DNA of 64,000 bases, from the NCBI RefSeq assembly GCF_036013915.1, contig NZ_CP107899.1, forward strand, positions 1,798,001-1,862,000, read 5' to 3'. This document shows positions 11,552 to 20,759 of the stretch, piece by piece (position 1 is the stretch's first letter; each line of letters opens with the position of its first letter). Under the pieces are notes generated by a model. That model was not told where the DNA came from and ran no database searches. It worked only from the letters and a program-made list of their open reading frames with translations. A program made the position numbers and the translations under genes. This DNA is from Streptomyces sp. NBC_00464. GTDB taxonomy: Bacteria > Actinomycetota > Actinomycetes > Streptomycetales > Streptomycetaceae.

Positions 11552-12577
11552 TTACTCAGGGTTGTCTGCGAGCGATTTCGCGGCCCGGGCGCAGTGGGCG
11601 AGCGCGGCACGGGCGTACGCGGGCGAGGCACCCGCGAGACCGCACGAGGGGGTGATCGCCACGGACTCGGTCAGAGTCCCCGGATTCAGCCCCAGCCTGC
11701 GCCACAGCGTCCTGACACCCATGACGCTACCGCCCGGGTCGGACAATCCGCCCGAGGCCGGGTCGGTGCCCGGCACCACCCCGAGGAACAGCTGGGTTCC
11801 GCCCTCGACCGCTTCCCCGATCGCCTCCTCCTCACGCTCGGTGAGCAGGGAGAAGTCGAACGAGATTCCGTCGGTGCCGGCCCGGCGCAGCAGGGCGAAC
11901 GGCACGTCGGGGGCGCAGGTGTGGACGACCGTGGCTCCGTCTCCGGCCACACCCAGCACGTCGCGCAAGGTGTCCTCCACGACCTGGCGGTCCACGGCCC
12001 GGTAGGTCCGGTAGCCGCTCGCCGTCCTGACCCGCCCGAGCAGGACCCCGGTCAGCGACGGTTCGTCGAGCTGGAGGATCACGCGCGCACCGGGCATCCG
12101 GCGCCGCACCTCGGCGAGGTGGTTGCGCAGCCCCTCCGCGAGCGAGCCCGCCAGGTCGCGGCAGGCGCCGGGGTCGCCGAGGACGGCCTCGCCGCTCCGG
12201 CGCTCCAGCGCGGCCGCGAGCGTCCACGGCCCGACGGCCTGCACCTTGAGCGGGCCCTCGTACCCCTGGGTGAACTCCTCCAGCGCGTCGAGGTCCTCGC
12301 CGAGCCAGGACCGGGCCCGGCGGGTGTCGCGCCCCGGCCGGTCGCTGATGCGCCAGCCGCTCGGCTCGACGTGTCCGTACATCTCGACGAGCAGCCCGAT
12401 GGTCCGCCCGATCATGTCCGCGCCGGGGCCGCGTGCGGGCAGTTCCGCCAGATACGGCACGCCCTGGCCGTCCCCGAAGGAACCGGTGACGGTCTTCGCC
12501 GTCTCCCGGGCGTCCCCTCCGGGCATCGAACCGATTCCGGTGGCCGGGCAACCGCTGAACTTGCTCTTCTCGCTCAC
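11552..12577 (-). CDS. MetE C-terminal-domain-like (cobalamin-independent methionine synthase family) protein
   Basis: This 341-residue protein corresponds only to the catalytic C-terminal barrel of MetE. The start GCPATGIGSMPGG, QLDEPSLTG, VVHTCAPD (His and Cys of the zinc site) and TPSCGLAG (third Cys) are all kept. It lacks the N-terminal half that binds folate polyglutamate in full MetE, so it may be a core methyltransferase with another methyl donor. GTG start. It lies between an SDR gene and ligA, all leftward. Substrate is unproven. Confidence 0.85.
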   Translation of the reverse strand: MSEKSKFSGCPATGIGSMPGGDARETAKTVTGSFGDGQGVPYLAELPARGPGADMIGRTIGLLVEMYGHVEPSGWRISDRPGRDTRRARSWLGEDLDALEEFTQGYEGPLKVQAVGPWTLAAALERRSGEAVLGDPGACRDLAGSLAEGLRNHLAEVRRRMPGARVILQLDEPSLTGVLLGRVRTASGYRTYRAVDRQVVEDTLRDVLGVAGDGATVVHTCAPDVPFALLRRAGTDGISFDFSLLTEREEEAIGEAVEGGTQLFLGVVPGTDPASGGLSDPGGSVMGVRTLWRRLGLNPGTLTESVAITPSCGLAGASPAYARAALAHCARAAKSLADNPE

Positions 12578-12637
12578 GCGCGAAGCCTACGGCGGTCCGG
12601 AGCCCGAGCCGTCAGCGGCCGATCCGCACGCGGGCCG

Positions 12638-13327
12638 TCAGCGGCCGGGACGCACCGTGAGGTCGTTGACCTCGGCGTCGCGGGGCAGGTCCAGCGCCAT
12701 CAGGATCGTGGTGGCGACGGACTCCGGGTCGATCCAGCGGGAGGCGTCGTACTCCTTGCCCTCCTGCTGGTGGACCTTCGCCTGCATGGGGCTGGCGGTG
12801 CGCCCGGGGTACACGGACGTCACCCGCACCCCGTTCCCGTGCTCCTCATGGCGCAGCGAGTCGGCGAGCGCCTTCAGCCCGTGCTTGCTCGCGGCGTACG
12901 CGCCCCACTCGGCGTGGGCGGCGAGCCCGGCGCCGGAGTTGACGAAGAGGACGTGGCCCTGGGCGACCCGCAGCTGGGGCAGCAGGAGGCGGGTGAGCTC
13001 GGCCGGGGCGATGAGGTTGGCGTTGAGCTGGAAGTGCCAGGCCTTGGGGGTGAGCTCGCCGACGCGGCCGAGTTCGACGACGCCCGCGATGTGCAGCAGC
13101 GAGTCGAGCCGCTCCGGCATCGGCTGCTGGCCGAAGGCCCAGGAGAGCCGGTCCGGGTTGGACAGGTCGCCGACGAGTGTGCGGGCGCCGGGGTGGAGCG
13201 CGGCCAGTTCCTTGGCGCGGCCCGCGTCACGGGCCAGCAGGACGAGCTCGTCGCCGCGTTCCGTGAGACGGCGGGCGACGGCTGCGCCGATGCCGGAACC
13301 GGCACCGGTGATGAGGTGAGTGGACAT
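12638..13327 (-). CDS. Short-chain dehydrogenase/reductase
   Basis: A 229-residue classical SDR. TGAGSGIGAAVA is the nucleotide-binding motif, GDLSNPD the adenine-site acidic motif, FVNSGAG carries the catalytic serine, and YAASKHGLK gives the YxxxK pair. The NAD(P)H-dependent substrate is not evident. The absence of a membrane segment implies a cytosolic enzyme. It is leftward and ends 60 nt before the MetE-like gene. Confidence 0.9.
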   Translation of the reverse strand: MSTHLITGAGSGIGAAVARRLTERGDELVLLARDAGRAKELAALHPGARTLVGDLSNPDRLSWAFGQQPMPERLDSLLHIAGVVELGRVGELTPKAWHFQLNANLIAPAELTRLLLPQLRVAQGHVLFVNSGAGLAAHAEWGAYAASKHGLKALADSLRHEEHGNGVRVTSVYPGRTASPMQAKVHQQEGKEYDASRWIDPESVATTILMALDLPRDAEVNDLTVRPGR

Positions 13328-13365
13328 ACGCCCATCGTCGCACCCGCCACCTCACCCCCGGTCCC

Positions 13366-13905
13366 TCACTGCAGGCCGGCCCACTCCTCCAGGTAGGCCA
13401 GGGCGCCGACGCCGTCCTTCGCGAAGAAGACCAGGTCGGTCAGCGGGACCGGCAGGAAGCCCTCGTCCTCCATGCGCTGGAACTGCTGGCGGAGCCCGTC
13501 GTAGAACCCCGCCGTGTTGAGCAGCACGACCGGCTTGGTGGTCTTGCCGTGCTTCTTGAGTTCCAGGATCTCGGTGGCCTCGTCGAGCGTGCCGGTGCCG
13601 CCCACCATGACCACGACCGCATCGGACTTCTCCAGGAGCAGCGCCTTGCGCTCGGCGAGGTCCCGGGCGATCACCATCTCGTCCGCGTCGGTCCGCGCCT
13701 TCGCAGCCAGGAAGTCCACCGACACCCCGACCAGCTTCCCGCCCGTCTCCTGCACACCGTCGGCGACGACCTTCATCAGCCCGCTCTCCGAGCCGCCCCA
13801 GACCAGGGTGTGCCCACCGCGGCCGATCAGTTCGGCGAATTCGCGGGCGGGCACGGTGTAGCGGTCGTCGAGGTCGGCGGCGGAGAGAAAAACGCAGATC
13901 TTCAT
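13366..13905 (-). CDS. LOG family (TIGR00730-like) protein
   Basis: With the ATG at 13905 (MKICVFLSAAD) the protein is 179 residues and shows a Rossmann-like fold: LVWGGSESGLMKVVADG, then RKALLLEKSDAVVVMVGGTG with TLDEATEIL. LOG proteins hydrolyse nucleoside 5'-monophosphates such as cytokinin ribotides. The family motif PGGxGT is here VGGTGT, so the leading proline is replaced. Upstream in-frame codons (to 13938) are less likely, since MKIC is the usual family start. Divergent from the DUF427 gene. Confidence 0.85.
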   Translation of the reverse strand: MKICVFLSAADLDDRYTVPAREFAELIGRGGHTLVWGGSESGLMKVVADGVQETGGKLVGVSVDFLAAKARTDADEMVIARDLAERKALLLEKSDAVVVMVGGTGTLDEATEILELKKHGKTTKPVVLLNTAGFYDGLRQQFQRMEDEGFLPVPLTDLVFFAKDGVGALAYLEEWAGLQ

Positions 13906-13982
13906 GACTGCCACGGTAGAGCCCGGCACCGACAGCACGGAATCCGGGGAAGAAACACGCGGGCCCCGCGGCTGAGGAATAC

Positions 13983-14318
13983 ATGACTGCCACCCGAGGA
14001 CATCTCATCACCGTCGAGCCCTCCACCGAGCATGTGCGCGTGGTCCGTGACGGGGTGCTGCTCGCCGAGAGCCGGCGCCCGCTCGTCCTGCGCGAGACCG
14101 GCTGTCCGGTCCGCTACTACCTGCCGCCGGAGGATGTCCGTACGGAACTGCTGACACCGTCGGACACCCGAACCCACTGCCCGTTCAAGGGAGATGCCGC
14201 CTACTGGTCCCGCCCGGAGGCGGCCGACCTCGTCTGGGCGTACCCGGAGCCGAAGGCCGAAGTGGCCGAGATCAAGGACCACTTCTGCTTCTACGACACC
14301 GAGGCCCTGGCCGCCTGA
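13983..14318 (+). CDS. DUF427 domain protein
   Basis: A 111-residue single-domain protein. Phrases such as VRVVRDGVLLAESRRPLVL, CPVRYYLPPEDVR, CPFKGDAAYWS and VWAYPEP match the DUF427 family, small beta-rich proteins of unknown function. ATG with GAGGA 5 nt upstream. Its promoter must lie in the 77-bp divergent region shared with the LOG gene. Confidence 0.9.
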   Translation: MTATRGHLITVEPSTEHVRVVRDGVLLAESRRPLVLRETGCPVRYYLPPEDVRTELLTPSDTRTHCPFKGDAAYWSRPEAADLVWAYPEPKAEVAEIKDHFCFYDTEALAA

Positions 14319-14425
14319 CGGCTTGACCGGCCGTCAACAACCGCTCTGAGCTGCGGAGACGAGAAAGTTCAGAAAGTTTTCGCGGAGAGCGATGAGTTTC
14401 CGCGCGCCTCGCAGTCCACCCCCAC

Positions 14426-15226
14426 ATGGACAAGACTCTCTCCCGCGACGGCACCCTGATCGCGTACCGGCGCCGGGGCGAAGGACCGCCGCTGATTCTG
14501 GTGAGCGGCGCACTGGGCACCGCGGCGACCGAGGCTCCGCTGGCCGGCCTCCTCGCGCCGCACTTCGAGGTCGTCACGTACGACCGGCGCGGCCGGGGCT
14601 CCAGCGGGGACGGTTCGCCGTACGCGGTGGAGCGCGAGATCGAGGACCTGGCCGCCCTCGCGGAGGCGGTGGGCGGCCGGCCCTCGGTGTTCGGCGTCGG
14701 GGCCGGCGGCGCGCTGGCCCTGGAGGCGCAGGCCGCCGGGCTCCCGGCCGCCCGGCTCGCGGTGTACGAGCCGCCCTACACCCCGGGCACCGCGGGCCTC
14801 CTCTTCAAGGCCGGCTGCACGGCCCGGCTGCACCGGCTGCTGTCCGCCGGGGACCGGGGCGGGGCGGTGGAGCTGTTCCTGTCCATGACGGGGGTCGCGG
14901 CCGACATGGTCGCCAGGATGCGGCGGGCGCCGCTGTGGCGGACCCTGGAGTCCATGGCGCACACCCTGGCGTACGACGACGCGGTGCTGGGCGACGGCTC
15001 GGTTCCGGCGGAGCGGTTCACCTCGGTGACGGCACGGACCCTGGTGGTCTGCGGCGGTTTCAGCCCGGCCGGCGCGAGGACGTCGACCTGCCTGCTGGCG
15101 GACGCCCTGCCCCGGGGCCGGCACCGCACGCTGACGGGACAGGCCCGGGAGCTGGCGCCGCAGGCCATCGCTCCGGTGCTGGCGGAGTTCTTCACCCGGG
15201 ACGCGCACGTGCGCCAGGCGTCCTGA
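14426..15226 (+). CDS. Alpha/beta-hydrolase fold protein lacking catalytic residues
   Basis: A 266-residue alpha/beta-hydrolase fold: SRDGTLIAYRRRGEGPPLIL at the start, YDRRGRGSS around the second strand, and the nucleophile elbow reads FGVGAGGALALEA, so the expected serine of GxSxG is glycine. Near the C-terminus, where relatives have a GQTH-type motif with the catalytic histidine, the text reads LTGQARELAPQAIAP, so the histidine also seems lost. The frame is otherwise intact, which suggests a non-catalytic binding role or early decay. No clear ribosome site precedes the ATG. Confidence 0.8.
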   Translation: MDKTLSRDGTLIAYRRRGEGPPLILVSGALGTAATEAPLAGLLAPHFEVVTYDRRGRGSSGDGSPYAVEREIEDLAALAEAVGGRPSVFGVGAGGALALEAQAAGLPAARLAVYEPPYTPGTAGLLFKAGCTARLHRLLSAGDRGGAVELFLSMTGVAADMVARMRRAPLWRTLESMAHTLAYDDAVLGDGSVPAERFTSVTARTLVVCGGFSPAGARTSTCLLADALPRGRHRTLTGQARELAPQAIAPVLAEFFTRDAHVRQAS

Positions 15227-15392
15227 ATCCGGGGGTGTGCGGAGGCCGGGCCTCCTGAGCGCACGCGGGCGGGCCGGGGGGCCGAGAACACCCCGCGCGG
15301 CTACGCCCGTACAGGGGTCGGGCGTTCCCGCGCGGGGCACCGAGGGCGTTCCGGGCGCCGAAGAACGGTGCCGGGCCCGGCAACCGGTGCCC

Positions 15393-16019
15393 CTATTGCC
15401 GCTCCAGCAGCAGATTCGCTATGACTGCCACGGGAACGATGGAGAGCGGGAACGCCCAGGGCGCGTGTGCCAGCCATCTCTTGGGCGATCTGGATCGGTC
15501 GCGCAGGCTGACATTCACCAGCGAGCCGACGATCCGGAGATCGGGCGCGGTCGGGCCGTCAAGGACAACGCTGATCTGCACCTTCTGTTTCCTGGGAAGG
15601 TGGGCCGCAGCCAGCACCACCCTCCCGGCGGAGTCGACGGACACCGGCGGTGCCGGGGCCGAAGGGTGGTCGCTCTGCACGTCCAGGACGCCCAGGGCAG
15701 GTTCACCGAGATCGAGCAGCAACGGGTCTCCGTTGTGGAACATGGACCCGACGATGTCGCGCCGCCCCTCGTTGGCGATGACGATGAGCGCGATGTGCGG
15801 TGACGCAAGCGTTCCGCCGTTGTGCGTGACCGTGAGACTGGACGCCCCAGCGTGGCCGAGGAGATCAGTCGTCGCCGCCAGCTCGTAACCGAGCCTGAGC
15901 TTCGGGTTGTTGGCCTTCAACGTCGCCCACACCGCCAACAGGCCCACGAGCAAAGCCACAGGGACGGCCGCAGCCGCCCAGACCGTGCCGTTCTCGTACC
16001 ACTCCCCCGCAAGAATCAT
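15393..16019 (-). CDS. Hypothetical protein with N- and C-terminal membrane helices
   Basis: A 208-residue protein not recognised. A membrane helix near residues 14-34 (VPVALLVGLLAVWATL) and a second at the C-terminus (PLSIVPVAVIANLLL) flank a ~140-residue beta-rich soluble part (LTVTHNGGTLASPHIALIVI). Codon use is less biased to G/C than its neighbours, which hints at a strain-specific gene. It ends 166 bp from the convergent hydrolase gene and starts just after the mnmA 3' end. No function is proposed. Confidence 0.7.
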   Translation of the reverse strand: MILAGEWYENGTVWAAAAVPVALLVGLLAVWATLKANNPKLRLGYELAATTDLLGHAGASSLTVTHNGGTLASPHIALIVIANEGRRDIVGSMFHNGDPLLLDLGEPALGVLDVQSDHPSAPAPPVSVDSAGRVVLAAAHLPRKQKVQISVVLDGPTAPDLRIVGSLVNVSLRDRSRSPKRWLAHAPWAFPLSIVPVAVIANLLLERQ

Positions 16020-16135
16020 GCCCCGTTACTACAGGGCGCGCTGCGGTCAAGTCCAACGCGAGGGGAGTGCAACGGAGTTGTCGGTGGTGGGTGCCGGAGC
16101 GCCTTCTCTGCGGGTCAAGCGCTGTCGCCGGCCCG

Positions 16136-17266
16136 TCAGCCCGCCGCAGCCGTCTCCCGCCGCACCGTCGTAGCGATCGTCGCCGACCCGAGCACCCGCG
16201 TCCCGTCGTACAGCACGACCGCCTGGCCGGGGGCCACGCCCCGTACCGGCTCGGCGAAGGTGACGTGGAGCGTGCCGTCGAGCAGCTCGGCGCTCACCTC
16301 GGTCTCGCCGCCGTGGGCGCGGAGCTGGGCGGTGTACGTGCCGGGGCCGGACGGCGGGGTGCCGCACCAGCGGGGCCTGATCGCGGTGAGGGCGGTCACG
16401 TCGAGGGCCTCGACGGGGCCTACCGTCACCGTGTTGTTCACCGGTGAGATGTCCAGGACGTAGCGCGGCTTGCCGTCGGCGGCCGGGTGGCCGATGCGCA
16501 GGCCCTTGCGCTGGCCGATGGTGAAGCCGAAGGCGCCCTCGTGGGTGCCGAGCTTCGCACCGGACTCGTCGAGGATGTCGCCCTCCGCCTTGCCGCCGAG
16601 GCGGTCCGCCAGGAAGCCCTGGGTGTCACCGTCGGCGATGAAGCAGATGTCGTGGCTGTCGGGCTTCTTCGCCACCGCGAGACCGCGGCGCTCGGCCTCG
16701 GCGCGGATCTCGTCCTTGGTGGTGAGGGTGTCGCCGAGCGGGAACATGGCGTGGGCGAGCTGGCGCTCGTCCAGGACGCCGAGGACGTAGCTCTGGTCCT
16801 TGGCCATGTCGGAGGCGCGGTGCAGCTCGCGGCTGCCGTCCTCGGCGAGGACGACGGTGGCGTAGTGGCCGGTGCACACCGCGTCGAAGCCGAGCGCCAG
16901 GGCCTTGTCGAGCAGGGCCGCGAACTTGATCTTCTCGTTGCAGCGCAGGCACGGGTTGGGGGTGCGCCCCGCCTCGTACTCGGCGACGAAGTCCTCCACG
17001 ACGTCCTCGCGGAAGCGTTCCGCGAGGTCCCAGACGTAGAAGGGGATGCCGATGACGTCCGCGGCACGGCGGGCGTCACGGGAGTCCTCGATGGTGCAAC
17101 AGCCCCGGGCGCCGGTCCGGAAGGACTGCGGGTTCGCGGAGAGGGCGAGGTGCACACCGGTCACGTCGTGGCCCGCCTCGGCGGCGCGGGCCGCCGCGAC
17201 GGCGGAGTCGACACCGCCCGACATGGCGGCGAGAACACGGAGGGGGCGCTGGGAAGTCTGAGTCAT
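16136..17266 (-). CDS. mnmA: tRNA-specific 2-thiouridylase
   Basis: MnmA (376 residues) uses ATP and relayed sulfur to convert U34 to 2-thiouridine in tRNA(Glu/Gln/Lys). The PP-loop [10 protein letters not shown] is at the N-terminus, the first catalytic Cys is in [12 protein letters not shown], and the second in [16 protein letters not shown]. The C-terminal beta-barrel ends in [18 protein letters not shown]. The gene is leftward; the cysteine desulfurase at 18.0-19.2 kb, on the same strand beyond an opposite amidase gene, is the probable sulfur donor. Confidence 0.96.
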   Translation of the reverse strand: MTQTSQRPLRVLAAMSGGVDSAVAAARAAEAGHDVTGVHLALSANPQSFRTGARGCCTIEDSRDARRAADVIGIPFYVWDLAERFREDVVEDFVAEYEAGRTPNPCLRCNEKIKFAALLDKALALGFDAVCTGHYATVVLAEDGSRELHRASDMAKDQSYVLGVLDERQLAHAMFPLGDTLTTKDEIRAEAERRGLAVAKKPDSHDICFIADGDTQGFLADRLGGKAEGDILDESGAKLGTHEGAFGFTIGQRKGLRIGHPAADGKPRYVLDISPVNNTVTVGPVEALDVTALTAIRPRWCGTPPSGPGTYTAQLRAHGGETEVSAELLDGTLHVTFAEPVRGVAPGQAVVLYDGTRVLGSATIATTVRRETAAAG

Positions 17267-17327
17267 AGCTCCACCAGGGTACGGGTCGCCGGGAACCGAA
17301 TGCTCGCGGATAAGCGTTGTCGGTCAC

Positions 17328-18005
17328 ATGGGGACCAAGGGGACGGCGGGCGCCAAGGGCCCCGCAGGATCGGGGACCGGCAGCGGGATCAGCCGGCGCG
17401 CGGTGCTGATCGGCGGCGTCGTCACCGCAGCGGGCACGGCGGCGCTGGCGCGGGAGCAGCTGAGGCGGGCCTGGTGGCGGCTGCCCGGGGTGGAGAAGCC
17501 GCGCAAGCCGGGTGAGGTGGACTACGCGCGGGCCAGCTGGACGGCGGCCTCCGATGCGAACTGGCGGCGCGCGGACCGCCCCGACGACTACGACATCGAC
17601 CGCGTGGTCATCCACGTCACACAGGGCAGCTTCAGCAGCGCGGTCGCGGTCTTCCAGGACCCGGGGCACCGGGCCGCGGCGCACTACATAGTGCGCAAGG
17701 ACGGTCACGTGACGCAGATGATCCGCGAGCTGGACGTGGCGTTCCACGCGGGCAACCGCTCCTACAACGAACGCAGCGTGGGCATCGAGCACGAGGGCTT
17801 CGTGGAGCACCCGCAGGGCTTCACGACCGCGATGTACGGGGCGTCCGCCCGGCTCACCGCGGCGATATGCGCGAGGTACGACATCCCGGTGGACCGCGAG
17901 CACATCATCGGGCACGTGGAGGTGCCGGGGACCGACCACACGGACCCGGGCAAGGGCTGGGACTGGGACCGCTACATGAAGCTGGTCCGGGCGGCGAAGG
18001 TCTGA
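17328..18005 (+). CDS. Tat-exported N-acetylmuramoyl-L-alanine amidase (PGRP/Amidase_2 type)
   Basis: A 225-residue protein starting with a Tat-like signal (SRRAVLIGGVVTAAGTAALA, residues ~23-43) followed by an Amidase_2/PGRP domain. Probable zinc ligands and catalytic residues lie in VVIHVTQGS, SVGIEHEGF and DHTDPGKGWDW. It should cut the amide between MurNAc and the stem peptide of peptidoglycan outside the cell. It sits on the plus strand between two leftward sulfur-related genes and ends only 25 bp from the convergent desulfurase gene. Confidence 0.9.
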   Translation: MGTKGTAGAKGPAGSGTGSGISRRAVLIGGVVTAAGTAALAREQLRRAWWRLPGVEKPRKPGEVDYARASWTAASDANWRRADRPDDYDIDRVVIHVTQGSFSSAVAVFQDPGHRAAAHYIVRKDGHVTQMIRELDVAFHAGNRSYNERSVGIEHEGFVEHPQGFTTAMYGASARLTAAICARYDIPVDREHIIGHVEVPGTDHTDPGKGWDWDRYMKLVRAAKV

Positions 18006-18030
18006 GGCGGACCGGCGGAAGGGGCCGGCG

Positions 18031-19200
18031 TCAGCTGAGCCCCGCCGTCCTCGCCCGCTCCACCGCCGGGCCGATCGCCCGCGCCACGTCCTCGACGTCC
18101 TGTTGGGTCGAGGTGTGGCCCAGCGAGAAGCGCAGGGTGCCGCGGGCCAGGTCCGGATCGGTGCCGGTGGCCAGCAGCACATGGCTGGGCTGGGCGATCC
18201 CGGCCGTGCAGGCGGAGCCGGTGGAGCATTCGATGCCCTGGGCATCCAGCAGCAGCAGGAGCGAGTCGCCCTCGCAGCCGGGGAAGGTGAAGTGCGCGTT
18301 GGCCGGCAGCCGGCCCCCGGGGGCCGGGTCGCCACCGAGGACGGCGTCGGGGACCTGCGCCAGGACCGCCGCCACCAGCTCGTCGCGGAGCCCGCCGATC
18401 TCCCGGGCGAAATCCTCGCGCCCGTCGGCGGCGAGCCGCCCCGCGACGGCGAACGCGGCGATGCCGGGCACGTCCAGCGTGCCGGAGCGCACATGGCGCT
18501 CCTGCCCGCCGCCGTGCAGCACGGGTACGGGGGTGTACTCGCGGCCGAGCAGCAGCGCGCCGACGCCGAACGGGCCGCCGATCTTGTGCGCGCTCACGGT
18601 CATCGCGGCGAGTCCGGAGCGGGCGAAGTCGACTTCGAGCTGCCCGAAGGCCTGCACCGCGTCGGCATGCATGGGTACGTCGAACTCATGGGCCACCGTG
18701 GCCAGTTCACGTACGGGAAGGACGGTGCCGATCTCGTTGTTCGCCCACATCACGGTGATCAACGCGACATCGTCGGGGTTACGGACCAGCGCCTCGCGCA
18801 GCACATCGGGGTGGACGCGGCCGTAGCGGTCGACGGGGAGGTATTCGACGGTCGCGCCCTCGTGCTCGGCGAGCCAGTCGACGGCGTCCAGCACCGCGTG
18901 GTGCTCGACGGGGCTGGCCAGGATCCGGGTGCGGCGGGGGTCGGCGTCGCGGCGGGCCCAGTACAGCCCCTTCACCGCGAGGTTGTCCGACTCGGTGCCG
19001 CCGGAGGTGAAGACCACCTCGCTGGGGCGGGCGCCGAGGGCGTCGGCGAGGGTCTCTCTGGACTCCTCGACGGTACGGCGGGCCCGGCGCCCGGCGGCGT
19101 GAAGTGAGGACGCGTTGCCGGTGACGGCGAGCTGCGCGGTCATCGCCGCGATCGCCTCCGGCAGCATCGGCGTGGTCGCGGCGTGGTCGAGGTAAGCCAT
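18031..19200 (-). CDS. Cysteine desulfurase (IscS/NifS-like)
   Basis: With the ATG at 19200 ([17 protein letters not shown], the usual family start) the protein is 389 residues. It is a PLP enzyme that removes sulfur from cysteine: SPVEHHAVL near 100, the PLP lysine in [14 protein letters not shown], and the persulfide cysteine in [20 protein letters not shown]. The upstream in-frame extension to 19293 is atypical and rejected. As no Fe-S scaffold gene is adjacent, a main role in tRNA thiolation with MnmA is plausible. Confidence 0.94.
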   Translation of the reverse strand: MAYLDHAATTPMLPEAIAAMTAQLAVTGNASSLHAAGRRARRTVEESRETLADALGARPSEVVFTSGGTESDNLAVKGLYWARRDADPRRTRILASPVEHHAVLDAVDWLAEHEGATVEYLPVDRYGRVHPDVLREALVRNPDDVALITVMWANNEIGTVLPVRELATVAHEFDVPMHADAVQAFGQLEVDFARSGLAAMTVSAHKIGGPFGVGALLLGREYTPVPVLHGGGQERHVRSGTLDVPGIAAFAVAGRLAADGREDFAREIGGLRDELVAAVLAQVPDAVLGGDPAPGGRLPANAHFTFPGCEGDSLLLLLDAQGIECSTGSACTAGIAQPSHVLLATGTDPDLARGTLRFSLGHTSTQQDVEDVARAIGPAVERARTAGLS

Positions 19201-19343
19201 GGTGGGCTCGATTCTACGAGCCCGCGGCGCGGCGTACGGCGGGCGCATGGGGTCCACGCGCCCGCGCACCGCGAAAGGCGCCGTCCGGGCCACCCCGATC
19301 CGGAGCCCGATCCGGTGGGGAGAGGGCCGGGAGGCGTACCCCG

Positions 19344-19709
19344 TCAGCCGCCGAAGTCCCAGGCGACGACACCGTTTCCGGTGACGAGGAAGGCAAGGAT
19401 CGCCAGGTCGGCGACGCCGAGCGCGAGCCCGAGGAGGGCGCGGCCGCGGCGGGTGGTGGAGCGGGCCAGCGCGACGATCGCCGTGACGATGGCCGCCGGG
19501 CCGAGCAGCAGGTTCATCACCAGAAGGCCGACGAGACCGAGCACGAAGGACGCGACGGCGAGGCCGTCCGCATCCCGGGTGGGCCGCTCGACCGACGCGG
19601 CCGGCGACGGCGGAACCACCGGCGACGACGGGGCGCCCGAGGCGGAGGTGTCGCCGACGGAAGGCCGGGCGGCGGCCTCGGAGCGGCGGGGGAATGCGGT
19701 GAGTGTCAT
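19344..19709 (-). CDS. DUF4190-like small membrane protein
   Basis: Starting at the ATG 19709 (MTLTAFPRR), with AAGGAG 8 nt upstream, the protein is 121 residues: a ~50-residue Pro/Ser/Ala-rich N-terminus, then [20 protein letters not shown] and a second helix ([20 protein letters not shown]). The layout matches DUF4190 proteins, which have two helices after a disordered tail. The function is unknown. A 53-residue membrane protein gene lies just upstream on the same strand. Confidence 0.8.
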   Translation of the reverse strand: MTLTAFPRRSEAAARPSVGDTSASGAPSSPVVPPSPAASVERPTRDADGLAVASFVLGLVGLLVMNLLLGPAAIVTAIVALARSTTRRGRALLGLALGVADLAILAFLVTGNGVVAWDFGG

Positions 19710-19755
19710 CGTGCGGACTCCTTCGGGTCTGGACGGGCGGAGAAGCTGTCGGCGG

Positions 19756-19917
19756 TCACCGGGAGCGGCGACGCGCGCCCGTCCGCTCACGTACGGCGAA
19801 GACCAGCAGCCAGCAGCCGATCAGGGCGCCGAGCGTCAGGGACAACGGAAGCGGAATCTGGACCACTGCTCCCAGCACGATCCCCAGCAGGAGCAGGGCG
19901 GCGACGAGGACGATCAT
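19756..19917 (-). CDS. Small membrane protein (53 residues)
   Basis: The ATG at 19917-19915 opens MIVLVAALLLLGIVLGAVVQ, then a second helix (LTLGALIGCWLLVFAV) and a basic tail (RERTGARRRSR) before TGA. Two helices with a positive C-terminus fit a small inner-membrane protein with cytoplasmic tail. It ends 46 nt before the DUF4190-like start, so both may be co-transcribed. It is divergent from the TetR gene with a palindrome between. No family name is known to me. Confidence 0.7.
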   Translation of the reverse strand: MIVLVAALLLLGIVLGAVVQIPLPLSLTLGALIGCWLLVFAVRERTGARRRSR

Positions 19918-19952
19918 GGTCGGCCTTCCCACGATTGAGAGTACGACTGTTC

Positions 19953-19966
19953 ACTGACTTGTCAGT
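19953..19966. promoter_or_regulatory. Candidate TetR operator
   Basis: ACTGAC-TT-GTCAGT is a 6+2+6 palindrome in the 102-bp divergent region between the small membrane protein and the TetR gene. A related half (TTTACTGA) lies at about 20008-20015 immediately before the TetR start. Autoregulation of the TetR gene through these sites is the simplest reading. Confidence 0.5.
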
Positions 19967-20019
19967 CTAGACCCGCCCTCCGCTTCCCCGCTCCAGAGAA
20001 CAGTTGTTTACTGAATGGC

Positions 20020-20661
20020 ATGAGTCACACCGCAGGCGTCCGCCAGACCCAGAAGCTGAAGACGCGCCAGGCCCTGCTCGACGCCGCCCTCGGGCTGCTG
20101 GAGCACCAGAGCCTGAGCAGCCTGGGCCTGCGCGAGGTGACGCGTGCCGCGGGTGTCACACCCACGGCCTTCTACCGGCACTTCGACGACATCGCCGCGC
20201 TCGGGGTGGCCCTGGTCGAGCAGACGCTGGACAGCCTGCACGGAATGATCGGCGCGATCCTCGCCGAGACCGGCGACAGCGAGGTCCGGCTGGACCGCAG
20301 CGTCGAGCTGATAACGCGTCATGTCCGGGAGCAGCCCGCCCACTTCCGCTTCATCGCCCGCGAGCAGCACGGCGGGGTCGGCCCGGTCCGCGAGGCCATC
20401 GCCGCCCAACTGCGGCGGTTCGCCGAGGAAGTGGCGGCGGCGCTCGCGGACGAGCCCGAGTCACGGGGCTGGAACGAGGAGGATCTGCTGATGCTGGGCG
20501 GTCTCTACGTCGACCACATGGTGATCACCGCGTCGGCCATGCTGGACGCCGGCCCGGACGGCGACGCACAGGTGGCCCGCGTCGCCCGGCGCCGCCTGCG
20601 GCTGGTCACCCTCGGCCGCCTGCACTGGCTGGACGGAGCGGCGCCGGGCAACGAGGCCTGA
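20020..20661 (+). CDS. TetR family transcriptional regulator
   Basis: A 213-residue regulator. Residues ~12-58 form the TetR helix-turn-helix (RQALLDAALGLLE, LREVTRAAGVTPTAFYRHFD). The ligand domain (LITRHVREQPAHFRFIAREQ, LLMLGGLYVDHMVITASAML) is typical of the group resembling fatty-acid-responsive repressors. The ATG at 20020 has no good ribosome site and may be leaderless. Candidate operator sites lie immediately upstream. The thioesterase gene nearby converges on it; whether it is a target is unknown. Confidence 0.9.
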   Translation: MSHTAGVRQTQKLKTRQALLDAALGLLEHQSLSSLGLREVTRAAGVTPTAFYRHFDDIAALGVALVEQTLDSLHGMIGAILAETGDSEVRLDRSVELITRHVREQPAHFRFIAREQHGGVGPVREAIAAQLRRFAEEVAAALADEPESRGWNEEDLLMLGGLYVDHMVITASAMLDAGPDGDAQVARVARRRLRLVTLGRLHWLDGAAPGNEA

Positions 20662-20759
20662 GCGGGCCTGCGCAGGCCGAGCGGACCCATACAGACCCGC
20701 ACGGACCCGCCGCAGGCTGAGCGGACCCGCGCGGGCCTCCTACGACGCCGGTGGGGCCG

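Noticed and set aside
13901-13995. Repeated CATGACTGCCAC at both divergent starts
   Set aside because: The 12-bp match at 13904 and 13982 is probably chance from similar start codons and Ala/Thr codons; no longer similarity.
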